64,000 nt of DNA, from assembly GCA_934364795.1 (NCBI GenBank), contig CAKRMK010000002.1:62001-126000 (forward strand), written 5' to 3'. The stretch is from an uncultured Blautia sp. (lineage in GTDB: Bacteria; Bacillota; Clostridia; Lachnospirales; Lachnospiraceae). Below, piece after piece: positions 1 to 8,167 of the stretch (its first letter is position 1; the number at the start of each line of letters is the position of its first letter). The translations under genes were made by a program, and so were the position numbers. A model generated the notes under the pieces. The model worked only from the letters and a program-made list of their open reading frames with translations, did not search any database and was not told the origin of the DNA.

Positions 1-744
1 TGCGTATGTATCAGTGAAATCAACACTTTCCAGACGATCCTCTGTAACAGTCATTCCAGCTGCACCAAAATCAGCTTTTCCAGACTGTACAGCTGCAAGG
101 ATGGCATCAAATTCCATGTCATCAATTTCCAGCTCATATCCAAGCTTATCGCAGATTGCCTGTGCAATGTCAGCATCGATACCTACGATCTCATCTCCTT
201 CGCGGTACTCATATGGCTCGAACTCTGCGTTTGTAGCCATTACAAGAGTTCCATTGGAACGGTCAACATCTTCCGGTGATTCATAAGGTGTCTCACCAAT
301 GTTGTCACCGATATAGTTATTCATGATATCGTCAACAGTTCCATCCTCTTTAAGCTCATCAAGTGCTCCGTTGATCTTGTCAAGAAGATCATCATTGCCT
401 TTCTTCAGGCAGATTGCATATTCTTCCTCAACAAACGGCTCGTCAAGAATCTTCAGTCCTTCTGCATTCTCAACAAATTTCTGTGCTGGCTGGGAGTCAA
501 TGATCACACAGTCGATCTGGCCTGCCATAAGTGCCTGGATTGCTTCGCTTCCTTTGCTGTAACGCTTAACAGTAGCGCCATCCTTCTCATATTCACTTGC
601 TTCAATATCACCTGTTGTACCAAGCTGTACACCGATGGTAGCATTCTTCAGGTCATCTTTTGACTCTACAGTTGCTGCAGATACACCAGCTGTCATAGAA
701 ACAGCCATTACAGTACCAAGCGCTAAAGCTACTAATTTTTTCAT
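1..744 (-). CDS. Amino-acid ABC transporter substrate-binding protein (family 3), partial at left edge
   Basis: Secreted binding protein for an amino-acid ABC importer. I translated the minus strand from the ATG at 744, which has an AGGAGG site just upstream; the frame stays open to the window edge (248 codons seen). Residues 1-22 form a signal peptide ending VSAA, with no lipobox cysteine. The order of the mature part is odd. Residues about 30-120 look like the second lobe and C-terminal helix of a family 3 binding protein (TIGVQLGTTGD, then GQIDCVIID, then ALDELKEDGTVDDIM). From about residue 145 a fresh first lobe begins (LVMATNAEFEPYEY, ADIAQAICDKLGYELEI, MTVTEDRLESVDFTD). So this is either one and a half copies or a permuted protein; the missing C-terminus would decide. 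No transporter partner genes are visible here. Confidence 0.88.
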   Translation of the reverse strand, partial: MKKLVALALGTVMAVSMTAGVSAATVESKDDLKNATIGVQLGTTGDIEASEYEKDGATVKRYSKGSEAIQALMAGQIDCVIIDSQPAQKFVENAEGLKILDEPFVEEEYAICLKKGNDDLLDKINGALDELKEDGTVDDIMNNYIGDNIGETPYESPEDVDRSNGTLVMATNAEFEPYEYREGDEIVGIDADIAQAICDKLGYELEIDDMEFDAILAAVQSGKADFGAAGMTVTEDRLESVDFTDTYA

Positions 745-772
745 ATTCTTTTCCTCCTCATGTAATATACTG

Positions 773-782
773 GAACCGGTTC
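773..782. promoter_or_regulatory. Perfect palindrome GAACCGGTTC in the leader of the binding-protein gene
   Basis: A perfect 10-bp palindrome lies about 30 bp upstream of the start codon of the minus-strand binding-protein gene. It could be a repressor site, but no regulator is assigned and a short palindrome may be chance. Confidence 0.25.
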
Positions 783-803
783 AAAAAAGAAACCCGCTCA
801 TTC

Positions 804-860
804 AGACTTTTTATGTAACAGGGGATTCCAACAGAATTTCCCGTTACATGAAAAAGACTC
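804..860. repeat. Dispersed hairpin repeat, copy A
   Basis: A long inverted repeat: 804-819 pairs with 843-859 around the loop GGGGATTCCAACAGAATTTC (821-840). The same loop core (GATTCCAAC, then TAA or GAA, then a TTCC) and stem layout recur at 12321-12380 and 45770-45814. It sits in the 381-bp region between the divergent binding-protein gene and dapF. Apart from this repeat, the palindrome at 773-782 and the dapF promoter, I see nothing else in that region. Confidence 0.7.
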
Positions 861-1029
861 TGCCGGGGAATAATTATGCATATCTTACGCATATTCATTC
901 ACCTATCTTTTCCTCATTTTATCAGCTTTTTTAAAAAATGCAAGGCTTTCCATAACATTCCTTTATTATTTTCTTTTCTTCTTTTATATAATCTGGTAAA
1001 ATTTTTCTAATATCTGGAAAATTCACTTT

Positions 1030-1058
1030 TTGATAACAAAGCTGTGATATGGTATTAT
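1030..1058 (+). promoter_or_regulatory. Promoter of dapF
   Basis: TTGATA at 1030-1035 and TATTAT at 1053-1058 are separated by 17 bp, a good vegetative promoter 68 bp upstream of the dapF start codon. No operator-like repeat overlaps it. Confidence 0.6.
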
Positions 1059-1125
1059 TTACATGATTACACAAGATAACTGACATTTGATTGCAGCAAT
1101 TCTGCCGCATACAGGAGGTATTATT

Positions 1126-1980
1126 ATGAAATTTACAAAAATGCATGGTATTGGTAACGATTACGTATATGTAAACTGTTTTGAGGAAACTGTGAAAGAC
1201 CCGGCGGCAGTGGCCAAGTTTGTAAGTGACCGCCATTTCGGAATCGGTTCTGACGGTCTGATTCTCATTAAGCCCTCTGATATAGCAGACTGCGAGATGG
1301 ACATGTATAATCTGGATGGTTCCCAGGGAGCCATGTGCGGAAACGGTATCCGCTGCGTAGCCAAATATGCTTACGATTACGGTATTGTAAACAAAACCAG
1401 CATCAGCGTGGCAACCAAAAGCGGTGTCAAATATCTGGATCTTTCTATCCGTGATGGAAAAGTCAGCATGGTAAAAGTAAATATGGGCGCTCCTATTCTT
1501 CAGGCTCCCCTTATCCCGGTAGTTTCGGAATCCGAACAGGTGATAGACGCACCTATTGAAGTAGACGGCACTACTTATCATTTTACAGCAGTATCCATGG
1601 GAAATCCTCATGCAATCGTTTACATGGATGATGTAGATGGACTTGAAATCGAAAAGATCGGACCATCCTTTGAATCTCATGTAACCTTCCCTGACCGTGT
1701 AAATACAGAATTTGTGAAGGTAATCGACCGTCACACAGTTCAGATGAGAGTCTGGGAACGCGGCTCTGGAGAAACCCTTGCCTGCGGTACAGGTGCATGC
1801 GCCGTTGCTGTTGCTTCTATCCTGAACGGACTGGTTGACCGTGATGCTCCGGTGACAGTGAAGCTTCTTGGCGGTGATCTTAGCATTTTCTGGGATGAAA
1901 GCGACGATCAGGTTTATATGACCGGACCTGCAACAACTGTATTCGATGGAGAAATTGATCTGTCATTTCTTGGAGAATAA
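1126..1980 (+). CDS. dapF: Diaminopimelate epimerase
   Basis: Interconverts LL- and meso-diaminopimelate, the last step before meso-DAP is used for lysine and peptidoglycan; cytoplasmic. The 284-residue product is full length for the family. It has the N-terminal signature MKFTKMHGIGNDY, the first catalytic cysteine in MCGNGIRC (Cys71) and the second in ETLACGTGAC near the C-terminus, which together form the two-base racemase site. I chose the ATG at 1126 because GGAGG lies 8-12 bp upstream and because family members start MKFTKMHG; an in-frame start at 1087 would add 13 residues with no ribosome site. The gene stands alone between its own promoter and a hairpin terminator at 2004-2040. Confidence 0.97.
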   Translation: MKFTKMHGIGNDYVYVNCFEETVKDPAAVAKFVSDRHFGIGSDGLILIKPSDIADCEMDMYNLDGSQGAMCGNGIRCVAKYAYDYGIVNKTSISVATKSGVKYLDLSIRDGKVSMVKVNMGAPILQAPLIPVVSESEQVIDAPIEVDGTTYHFTAVSMGNPHAIVYMDDVDGLEIEKIGPSFESHVTFPDRVNTEFVKVIDRHTVQMRVWERGSGETLACGTGACAVAVASILNGLVDRDAPVTVKLLGGDLSIFWDESDDQVYMTGPATTVFDGEIDLSFLGE

Positions 1981-2003
1981 TCTTTATAAATTATGCAAAA
2001 AAG

Positions 2004-2040
2004 AGGAGTATCTTGTGATTACAGGAGATACCCCTTTTTT
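2004..2040. terminator. Bidirectional terminator between dapF and azlD
   Basis: A 10-bp stem (2004-2013 with 2026-2035, one G-T pair) is followed by a T run on the plus strand and preceded by an A run. It can therefore stop dapF from the left and azlD from the right. Confidence 0.8.
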
Positions 2041-2082
2041 GCTGTAATATTTCTAAAAAAAATACTTTCTGCAGAATATGTA

Positions 2083-2400
2083 TCATCCTGCAAACGCCAT
2101 AATTCTTTCCACAATAAACACCGCTCCACAGGCAAACAGCGCCACAGTAAGCAGACTTTTTTCTTTGTAGGCTGCAATCAGTGCCACAACAAATCCTGCA
2201 ACTGCTGAAATCACACTTGCCGTTGCTGATAAAATTGCAGGGAACGTCATTGCTGCCAGACATGCATAAGGCACATAAAATAAAAATGATTTTATAAAAG
2301 GATTGGTGATTTCTTTTTTTGCCAGAGCAAGAGGCAGCATTCGGATCAGATAAGTGACTCCTGCCATAACCAGTATGTAAATGTAAACATCAGGCTTCAT
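2083..2400 (-). CDS. azlD: AzlD-type branched-chain amino acid exporter subunit
   Basis: Small membrane subunit of the AzlCD exporter, known for branched-chain amino acid (and 4-azaleucine) efflux. The 105-residue product is almost entirely hydrophobic, with about four membrane segments and the family-like stretch VTYLIRMLPLAL near the N-terminus. The ATG at 2400 is preferred because GGAGG lies 8-12 bp upstream; the longer frame starting at 2460 would read charged residues inside azlC. It overlaps the end of azlC by 11 bp, the classical azlC-azlD arrangement implying translational coupling and joint assembly. Confidence 0.92.
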   Translation of the reverse strand: MKPDVYIYILVMAGVTYLIRMLPLALAKKEITNPFIKSFLFYVPYACLAAMTFPAILSATASVISAVAGFVVALIAAYKEKSLLTVALFACGAVFIVERIMAFAG

Positions 2401-3115
2401 TTGCTCCCTCCTTCTCATTCTCTTCTGCCACCGGACAAAGCCATGCAGCAAGTCCTGCAACCAAAATGGTAGTAATAATAATCACAAATCCGGATGACAC
2501 TTTTGATAATACCGGCACCCATGCAAACAATGCGCTGACTGCCATAGCCCCAAGAACAACCATAAGAACTGCCTTGTTCTTCTTGGAAGGAGGAATGATC
2601 ACAGCCAGGAACATTCCGTAAATTGCCACACTAAGTGCACTCATAATAAAATCAGGCAAAAGACTTCCGGAAATGGCGCCCAGCAAAGTACCAATGGTCC
2701 ATCCAGGAATGGCCACACTCATCACCCCGTAATTGTAAAAGGCACTGACCTTTCCCGGCTTACTTGCACTGACTCCAAATATCTCATCAGTCACACCAAA
2801 TGCCACTCCATAGCGATGTCCCCATGGTTCATCCCGTCGCAGCTTCTGTGAAAGTGAAAAAGACATAAGACAATAGCGCAGATTGATGATCAGCTGGGTC
2901 AGAGCCATTTCCCACAGGGAACCTCCGGCTATAATAATATCCAGTCCTGCAAACTGTCCTGCTGATGTCAGGTTGGTAAGAGATATCAGGACTGCCTGCC
3001 AGATGGTAAGTCCGCCCTGAACTGCCATCATACCAAATGTAAAGGAGACTGCCAGATACCCCAGGCCAATAGGGATTCCATCTGTAATTCCCTGCGTAAA
3101 GCTCTCTTTTTTCAT
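2390..3115 (-). CDS. azlC: AzlC-type branched-chain amino acid exporter, large subunit
   Basis: Large permease subunit of the AzlCD exporter (LIV-E family). The 241-residue product begins MKKESFTQGITDGIPIGLGYLAVSF; the GxPIGLGY element followed by hydrophobic helices is typical of AzlC. Six to eight membrane segments are visible. The ATG at 3115 has a CCGGAGGAAAT ribosome site, which excludes the longer frame from 3163. It is co-transcribed with azlD downstream. A perfect 13-bp inverted repeat at 3164-3202 lies in the leader, between this gene and the ABC permease gene upstream. Confidence 0.93.
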   Translation of the reverse strand: MKKESFTQGITDGIPIGLGYLAVSFTFGMMAVQGGLTIWQAVLISLTNLTSAGQFAGLDIIIAGGSLWEMALTQLIINLRYCLMSFSLSQKLRRDEPWGHRYGVAFGVTDEIFGVSASKPGKVSAFYNYGVMSVAIPGWTIGTLLGAISGSLLPDFIMSALSVAIYGMFLAVIIPPSKKNKAVLMVVLGAMAVSALFAWVPVLSKVSSGFVIIITTILVAGLAAWLCPVAEENEKEGANEA

Positions 3116-3163
3116 GAGAGATTTCCTCCGGTTTCTTCTGCCTGTAACAGGCTTTTTTCGCAT

Positions 3164-3202
3164 AAATAGCCTGGGAAGCTTTCACTGCCTCCCAGGCTAT
3201 TT
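3164..3202. promoter_or_regulatory. Perfect 13-bp inverted repeat upstream of azlC
   Basis: AAATAGCCTGGGA (3164-3176) pairs perfectly with TCCCAGGCTATTT (3190-3202). No T run follows on either strand, so a simple intrinsic terminator is unlikely. It may be an attenuator stem or a regulator site in front of azlCD, or a terminator without a U tract for the ABC permease gene upstream. Confidence 0.55.
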
Positions 3203-3259
3203 CATTGTAACACTTCACATCAATAAATACAACCCTGACTGTAAACTCATTATATTTCT

Positions 3260-5284
3260 TTACTTTCTCTCCACAATCTTATAATAAAGTCTCGCAGTCA
3301 GTCCGTAAATAATTCCATAGATCACAGTAAACACCAGTATGGTCACAATGGTACAGCCTGCAAACAATCCAATATTTGTCATGCTGAACAATGCCAGCAG
3401 CCTTTTTACCATTGGAAACGCCATTGCAATGTGAATAGCAGCCATTCCAAGGGGTAGGAAAAATACCATAAGAATCTGTCTGTGAATAGAAGATTTTACT
3501 TCTTTATGAGTCATGCCCACCTTTTGCATAATTTCAAACCGTGCCTTATCTTCATATCCCTCGGAAATCTGTTTGTAATAAATGATCATAGCCGCTCCCA
3601 TCAGGAACAGAAGTCCCAGGAAAATTCCAAGAAACAGGATTCCTCCAAACATACTGTAGAAACTGTCACGCAATTCATATCGGATAGAACTCATATGCAG
3701 GCTGTCCGTCTTAAGTGTTCCATTCTCTTTTTGCTGCTCATAAAATGACTGTGATAAATCCCGAAGTTTTCCTGCAGTGCTCTCCTTCTCCTGCTCAGTT
3801 CCGTTCAGATAGATATCGAATTCCAGTCCCATCAAAGAAGCTCTTCCTGCGTAAACCTGGCTTTGTTCCTCATAAATTTTCTGGAAATCTTCATCATTTA
3901 CGATCAGCTTTAAAGAGCTAAAAGAAGTAAAATTATCTCCCACATACTCATAATCCTTCAGCCATTCTTTTACCTGATAAACATTGTGATGAATTTCCAG
4001 AGATGAGCCACCTGCTTTTCCATCACTGTAAGCAAGGACCTGGCCGGGTTCCAGCGAAATTTCAGTTCCCGAAACCTGTTCATATTCTTCCTTTGGAATG
4101 ACAGTAAGCGATACCAGTTTTGCCTGCAGCTCGTTAAAGCTACTCCCATCTGACGCCAGGAAAATCAAACTGCCGTCTTTGTCCTCTACCAGTGTGGAAG
4201 AAAACGAAATTTCACAATTTATTTTGTCATAATCAGCCTGCCCCTCTATTGCATTCAGAAACTTATCTTTCGTATTTTTAAGCTCTTCAAAGGTTTTTGC
4301 CTCGTAAAGCACGCTGATATCAGAAGGACACCGTAAATTCAGAATATCTTCAATTCCGGAATTCAGGCATACCGTTGTGGAAAGCATGAGAAGAACGCCA
4401 GTACTTAAAATACAAATACTTGCCAGTCCCACTGCGTTTTGCTTCATACGGTAGATCATACCGGAAACAGCAGTAAAATTCTTAGTTTTGTAATAAAATT
4501 TCTTGTTCCAGCGAAGGATTTTCAGGAGCACTATGCTTCCTGCTGTAAAAAGAAGGTAGGTTCCTGCCATGACCAGAAGTACTGCAACGAAAAACAAAGC
4601 CAGAGCAGAAAGCGGTGATTCTGTAGTGATTGCAATATAATATCCCGCAAACAGGCAGACAAATCCTGCCAGTGCCATCAGCCATTTTGCCTTTGGCTCC
4701 TTCTCGCCTGCATTTTGTCCATGAAGAAGTTCAATTGGTTTCGCCTTATAAACCTTTCTCACATTTACCAGAAGAATCAGAACAAATATCACTCCATACA
4801 CTTCCATGCATATTCTTATAGCAGGAATACTGATTTCAAACCCGAATGCAGCCGGTACTTTTATCAGTTTCAAAAGCAGCAGAAGTGCCAGTTTGCTTCC
4901 CAGGATTCCAACAAGTATTCCGCCGATAAGACTGATCAGGGAACTGATGATTGTTTCCAGAATCATAATAATACTGATATGTTTTTTCTCCAGTCCCAGA
5001 ATATTATAAAGTCCCAGTTCTTTTTGCCTGCGCTTTATAAGAAAGCTGTTGCTGTATAATAAAAAAATAAAGGAAAAGATAATAATAACACCTACACCCA
5101 TGCCGGTAAGCATTAATACATCTGCACTGTGACGGATAGATTCCATCCCGGTATTATTATTAATAAACAGCATCATATATAACATTGCCACATCAAACAG
5201 GCACGCAAGAATATAAGGTATATAAGTCTGGCGGTTTTTCTTTATATTTACCACCGCAAGTTTTGCCAGAAGTCCATTACGCAT
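3260..5284 (-). CDS. BceB-like ABC transporter permease (FtsX-type)
   Basis: Permease of a BceAB-type ABC transporter, a group that protects Firmicutes against peptide antibiotics and often senses them. The 674-residue product has the expected plan: one N-terminal membrane segment, three grouped segments at about residues 55-180, further pairs to about residue 310, a large extracellular domain of roughly 200 residues (about 310-515), then a final FtsX group near the C-terminus. The large domain between helices is the BceB hallmark. The start at 5284 follows an AGGCGGTGA element and overlaps the ATPase stop; a GTG at 5293 is possible. No histidine kinase or response regulator is adjacent. Confidence 0.85.
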   Translation of the reverse strand: MRNGLLAKLAVVNIKKNRQTYIPYILACLFDVAMLYMMLFINNNTGMESIRHSADVLMLTGMGVGVIIIFSFIFLLYSNSFLIKRRQKELGLYNILGLEKKHISIIMILETIISSLISLIGGILVGILGSKLALLLLLKLIKVPAAFGFEISIPAIRICMEVYGVIFVLILLVNVRKVYKAKPIELLHGQNAGEKEPKAKWLMALAGFVCLFAGYYIAITTESPLSALALFFVAVLLVMAGTYLLFTAGSIVLLKILRWNKKFYYKTKNFTAVSGMIYRMKQNAVGLASICILSTGVLLMLSTTVCLNSGIEDILNLRCPSDISVLYEAKTFEELKNTKDKFLNAIEGQADYDKINCEISFSSTLVEDKDGSLIFLASDGSSFNELQAKLVSLTVIPKEEYEQVSGTEISLEPGQVLAYSDGKAGGSSLEIHHNVYQVKEWLKDYEYVGDNFTSFSSLKLIVNDEDFQKIYEEQSQVYAGRASLMGLEFDIYLNGTEQEKESTAGKLRDLSQSFYEQQKENGTLKTDSLHMSSIRYELRDSFYSMFGGILFLGIFLGLLFLMGAAMIIYYKQISEGYEDKARFEIMQKVGMTHKEVKSSIHRQILMVFFLPLGMAAIHIAMAFPMVKRLLALFSMTNIGLFAGCTIVTILVFTVIYGIIYGLTARLYYKIVERK

Positions 5285-6044
5285 GATATTCACCGCCTGT
5301 CATAAGAATTGTCAGTGTGTCAGATATCATCTGGTACATTTCTTCTTTTGTTTTTCCGCCGCGGTAAATCTGGTGGAACACTTCACCATCTTTGATAAAC
5401 AAAACTCTGGATGCACGGCTGGCAGCCTGTGCGCTGTGGGTAACCATAAGGATTGTCTGCCCCATTTCATTAATTTCGGCAAATACATCAAGAAGAGCAT
5501 TTGCAGCTTTGGAATCCAAAGCTCCTGTAGGTTCATCCGCAAGAACCAGGCGGGGCTGGGTAATAAGTGCCCTGGCTACTGCACATCTTTGCTTTTGTCC
5601 ACCTGATACTTCATAGGGATATTTTTCCAGGATTTCCGTAATGTGAAGTGCCTGTGCAATAGGACGGATTTTCTGTGCCATCTCCCGGTAATCCTCTCCT
5701 GCAAGGACTAACGGCAGGTAAATATTATCCCGCAGACTGAAAGTATCCAGAAGATTAAAATCCTGAAACACAAAGCCCAGGTTCTGTCTTCTGAAAGTGG
5801 AAATTTCTTTGTCAGAAAGATGTACCAGGCTTTTTCCGTCCAGAAGGACCTCGCCGGAAGTTGGCTTATCCAAAGTAGCAAGAATATTCAGAAGTGTGGT
5901 CTTACCGGAACCGCTTTCTCCCATAATGGCAATGAATTCTCCCTTTTCTACAGAGAAATTCACATTGGCTAAGGCCTGAACTTTATTTCCACCAAAACGG
6001 GTAGTATATATTTTTTTTACATTTGTAACTTCAAGCAATGACAT
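5277..6044 (-). CDS. BceA-like ABC transporter ATP-binding protein
   Basis: ATPase partner of the permease immediately downstream, with which it overlaps by 8 bp. The 255-residue protein has Walker A GESGSGKTT, a Q loop in FVFQDFNLLD, signature VSGGQKQR, Walker B VLADEPTGALD and the H loop VTHS. The GALD form of the Walker B end is typical of the MacB/LolD/BceA group rather than of importers. The ATG at 6044 follows AGAGAGGA. Two BceR-type boxes lie 84-118 bp upstream of the start, so control by a BceRS-like two-component system encoded elsewhere is likely. Confidence 0.9.
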   Translation of the reverse strand: MSLLEVTNVKKIYTTRFGGNKVQALANVNFSVEKGEFIAIMGESGSGKTTLLNILATLDKPTSGEVLLDGKSLVHLSDKEISTFRRQNLGFVFQDFNLLDTFSLRDNIYLPLVLAGEDYREMAQKIRPIAQALHITEILEKYPYEVSGGQKQRCAVARALITQPRLVLADEPTGALDSKAANALLDVFAEINEMGQTILMVTHSAQAASRASRVLFIKDGEVFHQIYRGGKTKEEMYQMISDTLTILMTGGEYHA

Positions 6045-6088
6045 TTTTATATCCTCTCTTTTCGTTGTACTTGTTTTCTACAATTGAC

Positions 6089-6162
6089 AGTATAAAGAAA
6101 AAAAACTTCTGCTGCCATCGAATCAGGTTACAAAATGTAAGGTTAATCTTACAAATCTGTAA
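6089..6162 (-). promoter_or_regulatory. Promoter with two tandem BceR-type boxes
   Basis: On the plus strand TTACAAATCTGTAA (6149-6162) matches TNACA-N4-TGTAA, the reported BceR half-site layout, and TTACAAAATGTAA (6128-6140) is a second copy with a 3-bp spacer. The copies start 21 bp apart, two helix turns. A minus-strand -10 TATACT lies at 6094-6089 with a poor -35 next to the nearer box, as expected of an activator-dependent promoter. Confidence 0.65.
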
Positions 6163-6203
6163 GGTCAGGAAAGACTCCTGTCCGGCAGGGTTTTTACATA
6201 CAT

Positions 6204-6275
6204 AAAAAAGCGTGTTTAAAAACAATTCCTGCAAAAATGAATTACAATCTGCAAAAATTTCTTTCAAACACGCTC
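6204..6275 (-). terminator. Terminator of the EamA gene, containing the dispersed GAGCGTGTTTGAAA motif
   Basis: AGCGTGTTT at 6209-6217 pairs with AAACACGCT at 6266-6274, and on the minus strand the stem is followed by TTTTTT. Its 5' half (GAGCGTGTTTGAAA) recurs at the ends of the tandem repeats at 30687-30984 and, degenerate, near 28872 and 31777. Confidence 0.7.
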
Positions 6276-6281
6276 CATTTA

Positions 6282-7160
6282 TTATAACAATAATAACAAA
6301 GTACCCACTACAAGCAGTACAAGCCCGATTCCGGCTTTTTTAGAAAGCTTCTCATGAAATACCAGATAAGAAAATCCTATGGTCACAAGAAGACTTAATT
6401 TGTCAATGGGAACAACCACACTTGCAGGTCCGCTTTGCAGTGCCCTGTAATAGCACAGCCAGGAACCGCCGGTTGCAAATCCGGATAAAATAAGAAAAAG
6501 CCAGCTTTTTCCATCTATGGAACGGATAGTGTCCTGTTTTTTGCTTACAAATACAACTACCCATGCCATAATCAATACTACAATAGTACGAATTGCTGTT
6601 CCAAGATTGGATTCCACGCCCTGAATTCCAACTTTTCCAAGAATGGAAGTGAGGCTGGCAAAAACAGCACTGCCAAGTGCATACAAAAGCCATGCATGCT
6701 CCCCGGATTTTTTCCCTTTTTCCTCCTGCGCTCCTGTATTCTCTTTTTTCTGAATCATAAGAAGGGTTCCCACTGCGATCAGCACCATGGATATAACCTT
6801 AATTACATTTAGCTCTTCATGAAGAAAAATAAATGCAAGAAGCATGGTTAGAACTGTACTTGACTTATCCACCGGAGTTACTTTATTAATATCTCCGATC
6901 TGTAAGGCATGGAAATAGCACAGCCAGGACGCACCTGTTGCAAGTCCTGAAAGAATCAGGAACACCAGAGTTCTAAGAGTGATGTCCCCAATGGTATTCT
7001 GACTTCCTACCAGAAATACCATAATCCATGAAAAAATAAGTACCACAATCGTCCTTAGGGCGGTTGCAACATTGGAATCCGTATTCTTAATTCCACATTT
7101 CGCAAGGATTCCTGTCAGACCAGCGAAAAGTGCTGATCCGAACGCAAACATTAGCCACAT
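6282..7160 (-). CDS. EamA/DMT-family transporter
   Basis: Ten-helix drug/metabolite-type permease. The 292-residue protein is two EamA repeats of about 140 residues that are clearly related: the first opens GSALFAGLTGILAKCGIK and the second (about residue 160) GSAVFASLTSILGKVGIQ, and each is followed by ALRT or AIRT, then IVVLI. The central linker is short and charged (QKKENTGAQEEKGKKSG). Substrate cannot be told from the sequence; amino acids, nucleosides and metabolites are all known for the family. The ATG at 7160 follows GAAAGG. It lies 57 bp after the DUF3786 gene in the same direction, perhaps in one transcript. Confidence 0.88.
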   Translation of the reverse strand: MWLMFAFGSALFAGLTGILAKCGIKNTDSNVATALRTIVVLIFSWIMVFLVGSQNTIGDITLRTLVFLILSGLATGASWLCYFHALQIGDINKVTPVDKSSTVLTMLLAFIFLHEELNVIKVISMVLIAVGTLLMIQKKENTGAQEEKGKKSGEHAWLLYALGSAVFASLTSILGKVGIQGVESNLGTAIRTIVVLIMAWVVVFVSKKQDTIRSIDGKSWLFLILSGFATGGSWLCYYRALQSGPASVVVPIDKLSLLVTIGFSYLVFHEKLSKKAGIGLVLLVVGTLLLLL

Positions 7161-7217
7161 GACTATTGCCTTCTTTCTTCTGCAGATAAAAGTGCATTTG
7201 TAATATTTTTACGCATT

Positions 7218-7847
7218 TTATGCATAAATTTCTTCTGCTGGTAAACCGGCGGCTCTTGTAAGATAATACACCGCATCTGCCGCTACGCACACTACATTTT
7301 CTTCATGCATAAATTCCGTAATTTCAGAATCAAATAACATATTCGCCTGTGCTTCAAATTCCTCGTCTTTATCCCAGAAAAGAACCGCTATATTTAAAAA
7401 CGGAAATACAGGAAGCACATATCCCACATCTCCCTGGGGAAGAAGGGTTCCTCCTAAGGCTTCGCATGCTTTTTTCAGTTCTTTGGTTTTCCCTGAAAAA
7501 GTATCCTGCAGACGGGAAATAATCGTTTTCCTGTAAGCAGCTTCAAAAGGATAGACTCTTTTCACCTGCCGGAACGCCACCAGGTTGCCAGAAGCTACCG
7601 GAGCCGGGGATGCATAGTAAAATGTGTTATAAATATTCATAACCGTGTCAAATCCCGGTCTTTTCCCATTATCTGTAATTTCTCCGGTTTTCCGGTCTAT
7701 TCGTATCCTTCTGGAAAAATAAATAATATACAATCCATCCGCATCTGCTTCCAGATTAAATTTCCTGATCAGAGCTTCCTGATCCATTTCCAGAAACTTC
7801 TGCCTCCAGTTTTCAATCACCCGTTCATAATTTGATACTTCTTTCAT
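7218..7847 (-). CDS. DUF3786 domain-containing protein
   Basis: A 209-residue soluble protein of unknown function. It resembles the DUF3786 family of anaerobic Firmicutes: a C-terminal region with GDVGYVLPVFPFLNIAVLFW, then DEEFEAQANMLFDSEITEFM, then a hydrophobic VVCVAADAVYYLTRAAG end. No signal peptide, membrane segment or cysteine cluster. The ATG at 7847 is followed by MKEVSNYERV, and the region 7848-7900 carries a modest GAGCAGG site. Nearby genes are an EamA transporter downstream and the selenium cluster upstream, but a 374-bp gap and a terminator separate it from the latter. The family assignment is from memory and untested. Confidence 0.7.
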   Translation of the reverse strand: MKEVSNYERVIENWRQKFLEMDQEALIRKFNLEADADGLYIIYFSRRIRIDRKTGEITDNGKRPGFDTVMNIYNTFYYASPAPVASGNLVAFRQVKRVYPFEAAYRKTIISRLQDTFSGKTKELKKACEALGGTLLPQGDVGYVLPVFPFLNIAVLFWDKDEEFEAQANMLFDSEITEFMHEENVVCVAADAVYYLTRAAGLPAEEIYA

Positions 7848-7939
7848 GAACCTGCTCCTTTGCCTGTGTTTTCTTCTGTTTTCGATAAATAAATTTTAAC
7901 AGACTTTTGTTGGATATGCAAATAAGAAGTGGCAGTACG

Positions 7940-7968
7940 TTGTATACAGGAACTAATTTGGGTATGAT
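7940..7968 (+). promoter_or_regulatory. Possible plus-strand promoter before a small ORF
   Basis: TTGTAT (7940-7945), 17 bp, then TATGAT (7963-7968), pointing toward the 32-codon ORF at 8055 and the terminator at 8168-8212. Match quality is moderate. Confidence 0.4.
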
Positions 7969-8054
7969 ACTTTCCAATATTTTTTCATAATATTTTCCAT
8001 CGTAACTTCCCAGGTCTGATGAAATTTACTGTATGACAGACAAATTTCTGAAAC

Positions 8055-8153
8055 ATGATGAATTGGACTCTTGAACACACTATGAATATGCTGGGAATCC
8101 CGGCAGAATGCCTGGAAAAATACAGACAGCTTTTCAATAAACCCAAGGCATAA
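8055..8153 (+). CDS. Possible 32-residue small protein
   Basis: A 32-codon frame that begins MMNWTLEHTMNMLGI and ends FNKPKA, in the 374-bp gap between DUF3786 and the selenium cluster. It has an amphipathic, helix-like composition and charged C-terminus, a candidate promoter upstream and a strong terminator 15 bp after the stop. Against it: no clear ribosome site and no recognised family. A slightly longer frame on the other strand covers the same DNA and looks less protein-like. I assign no function; a real micro-gene, a fragment, or chance are all possible. Confidence 0.35.
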   Translation: MMNWTLEHTMNMLGIPAECLEKYRQLFNKPKA

Positions 8154-8167
8154 TTCCTTCAAAAAAT

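Noticed and set aside
931..1734. 267-codon minus-strand frame across dapF
   Set aside because: It lies antisense to a complete dapF with catalytic motifs; its composition (many Cys, His, Tyr) is typical of an antisense shadow.
7953..8162. 69-codon minus-strand frame between DUF3786 and the selenium cluster
   Set aside because: No ribosome site, would read through toward no partner, and the plus-strand 32-codon frame with a promoter and terminator explains the region better.
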